Made by a program: the position numbers and the translations under genes. This document shows positions 63,669-64,000 of a stretch of DNA of 64,000 nucleotides, piece by piece. This DNA comes from an uncultured Allomuricauda sp. (lineage in GTDB: Bacteria > Bacteroidota > Bacteroidia > Flavobacteriales > Flavobacteriaceae): assembly GCF_947501165.1 (NCBI RefSeq), contig NZ_CANMUU010000002.1, forward strand, positions 62,001-126,000, written 5' to 3'. The notes below the pieces were generated by a model. That model saw only the letters and a program-made list of their open reading frames with translations, had not been told where the DNA came from and did no database searches. Numbering within the stretch: the stretch's first letter is position 1; the number at the start of each line of letters is the position of its first letter.

Positions 63669-63683
63669 TGGCACGGGATTGGA
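63669..63683 (+). promoter_or_regulatory. Candidate sigma-54 promoter of the pirin gene
   Basis: TGGCAC, five bases, then TGGA: the -24 box is perfect and the first G of the -12 GC is at the right distance, but the C is replaced by A and one T by G. Predicted start lies about 15 bases before the ATG at 63711. Confidence 0.45.
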
Positions 63684-63710
63684 CTATAGAATACCGTATT
63701 CAAAATCATT

Positions 63711-64000
63711 ATGAAACGAAAAGAGTTTATTCAAAACATGTCTTGGGGAGGAATTTTAGCCGCGCTTGGAGTGAGTAATTATCTCAAAGCATCGGATTCT
63801 TCTTCAGTTCAAAAAACAAATGTCAAACAAGTAGGATTTAATCACATTAAAAGCATGGAAACAAAAACAAATACTACCGTATTACATAAAGCCAATACCC
63901 GCGGAGATGCCAACCACGGATGGCTTCATTCAAAACATACGTTCAGCTTTGCCAATTACTACAATCCAAAGCGAATGAGCTTTGGAGTACTTCGTGTACT
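63711..64000 (+). CDS. Pirin-family protein, 3' end cut by window
   Basis: The first 96 codons are present. A signal-like N-terminus (MKRKEFIQNMSWGGILAALGV) resembles the Tat-style leaders with hydrophobic core but lacks a twin Arg. After a linker, HKANTRGDANHGWLHSKHTFSFANYY is the start of the pirin cupin domain; HGWLHS and the His that follows are metal ligands. Pirins include quercetinase-type dioxygenases and iron-dependent regulators. Exported pirin-like proteins are less common. It is divergent from the sigma-54 activator. Confidence 0.85.
   Translation, partial: MKRKEFIQNMSWGGILAALGVSNYLKASDSSSVQKTNVKQVGFNHIKSMETKTNTTVLHKANTRGDANHGWLHSKHTFSFANYYNPKRMSFGVLRV

Noticed and set aside
1-64000. 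tRNA genes, complete insertion sequences or CRISPR arrays
   Set aside because: I looked for cloverleaf 3' ends, transposase motifs and regular repeats and found none; a tRNA scan could still change this.

Overview
The window reads as a chromosomal segment of a Bacteroidota bacterium, most likely a marine member of the Flavobacteriaceae. The evidence is its AT-rich sequence, several promoters of the Bacteroidota type (TTG, about 19-22 bases, TAnnTTTG), families typical of flavobacteria (DUF6090, DUF3822, head-GIN/DUF2807, DUF6249, long-form urocanate hydratase, a DnaX lacking the zinc cysteines), and many SPII lipoproteins. The genus cannot be fixed from sequence alone.

Layout. 1-7.5 kb: envelope proteins, aroQ, a PQQ-type sugar dehydrogenase lipoprotein, lpdA, two msrB genes and a collagen-like lipoprotein. 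7.6-14.3 kb: glycogen branching enzyme, GH31 glucosidase, M48 lipoprotein protease and a UMF1-type transporter. 14.4-17.4 kb (minus): an ECF sigma factor, a putative anti-sigma factor and two secreted beta-solenoid proteins. 17.5-20.8 kb: lon and cmk. 20.8-22.1 kb: a DUF3179 gene enclosed by imperfect inverted repeats. 22.2-30.9 kb: BON-LysM protein, rpsA, then a compact run pyrR-pyrB-STAS-like-rnz-pdxH-sixA-like-ppk1. 30.9-33.8 kb: miaE, a dispersed repeat, dnaX, and the RNase P RNA gene rnpB. 33.8-40.6 kb: a complete histidine-degradation operon hutH-hutI-hutU-hutG with a divergent LysR gene. 40.6-51.7 kb: a second ECF sigma/anti-sigma pair, rsmD with DUF3822, a SF1 helicase, kdsB, a HAD phosphatase, an acyltransferase, an AGCS symporter and an unknown polytopic protein.

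51.7-58.0 kb is an accessory, gene-poor, decayed stretch. It holds degenerate coding remnants, a DUF2490 protein, an exported DJ-1/PfpI protein, a DUF6090 membrane protein, an immunity-like gene split by an apparent one-base frameshift, and an AbiH-family phage-defence gene that lost its N-terminus and carries an in-frame TAG. 58.0-64.0 kb returns to housekeeping genes (YebC, pterin dehydratase, CBS protein) and ends with a PAS-PAS-PAS-AAA+ sigma-54 activator, divergent from a truncated pirin gene that has a near-consensus -24/-12 promoter.

I do not see a complete, clearly novel system. The best candidates for a second look are the inverted-repeat-bounded DUF3179 unit, the decayed toxin-immunity/AbiH island at 55-58 kb, the sigma-54 activator/pirin pair, and an orphan hairpin plus terminator at 53.6-53.8 kb. 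No tRNA, complete IS element or CRISPR array was seen.
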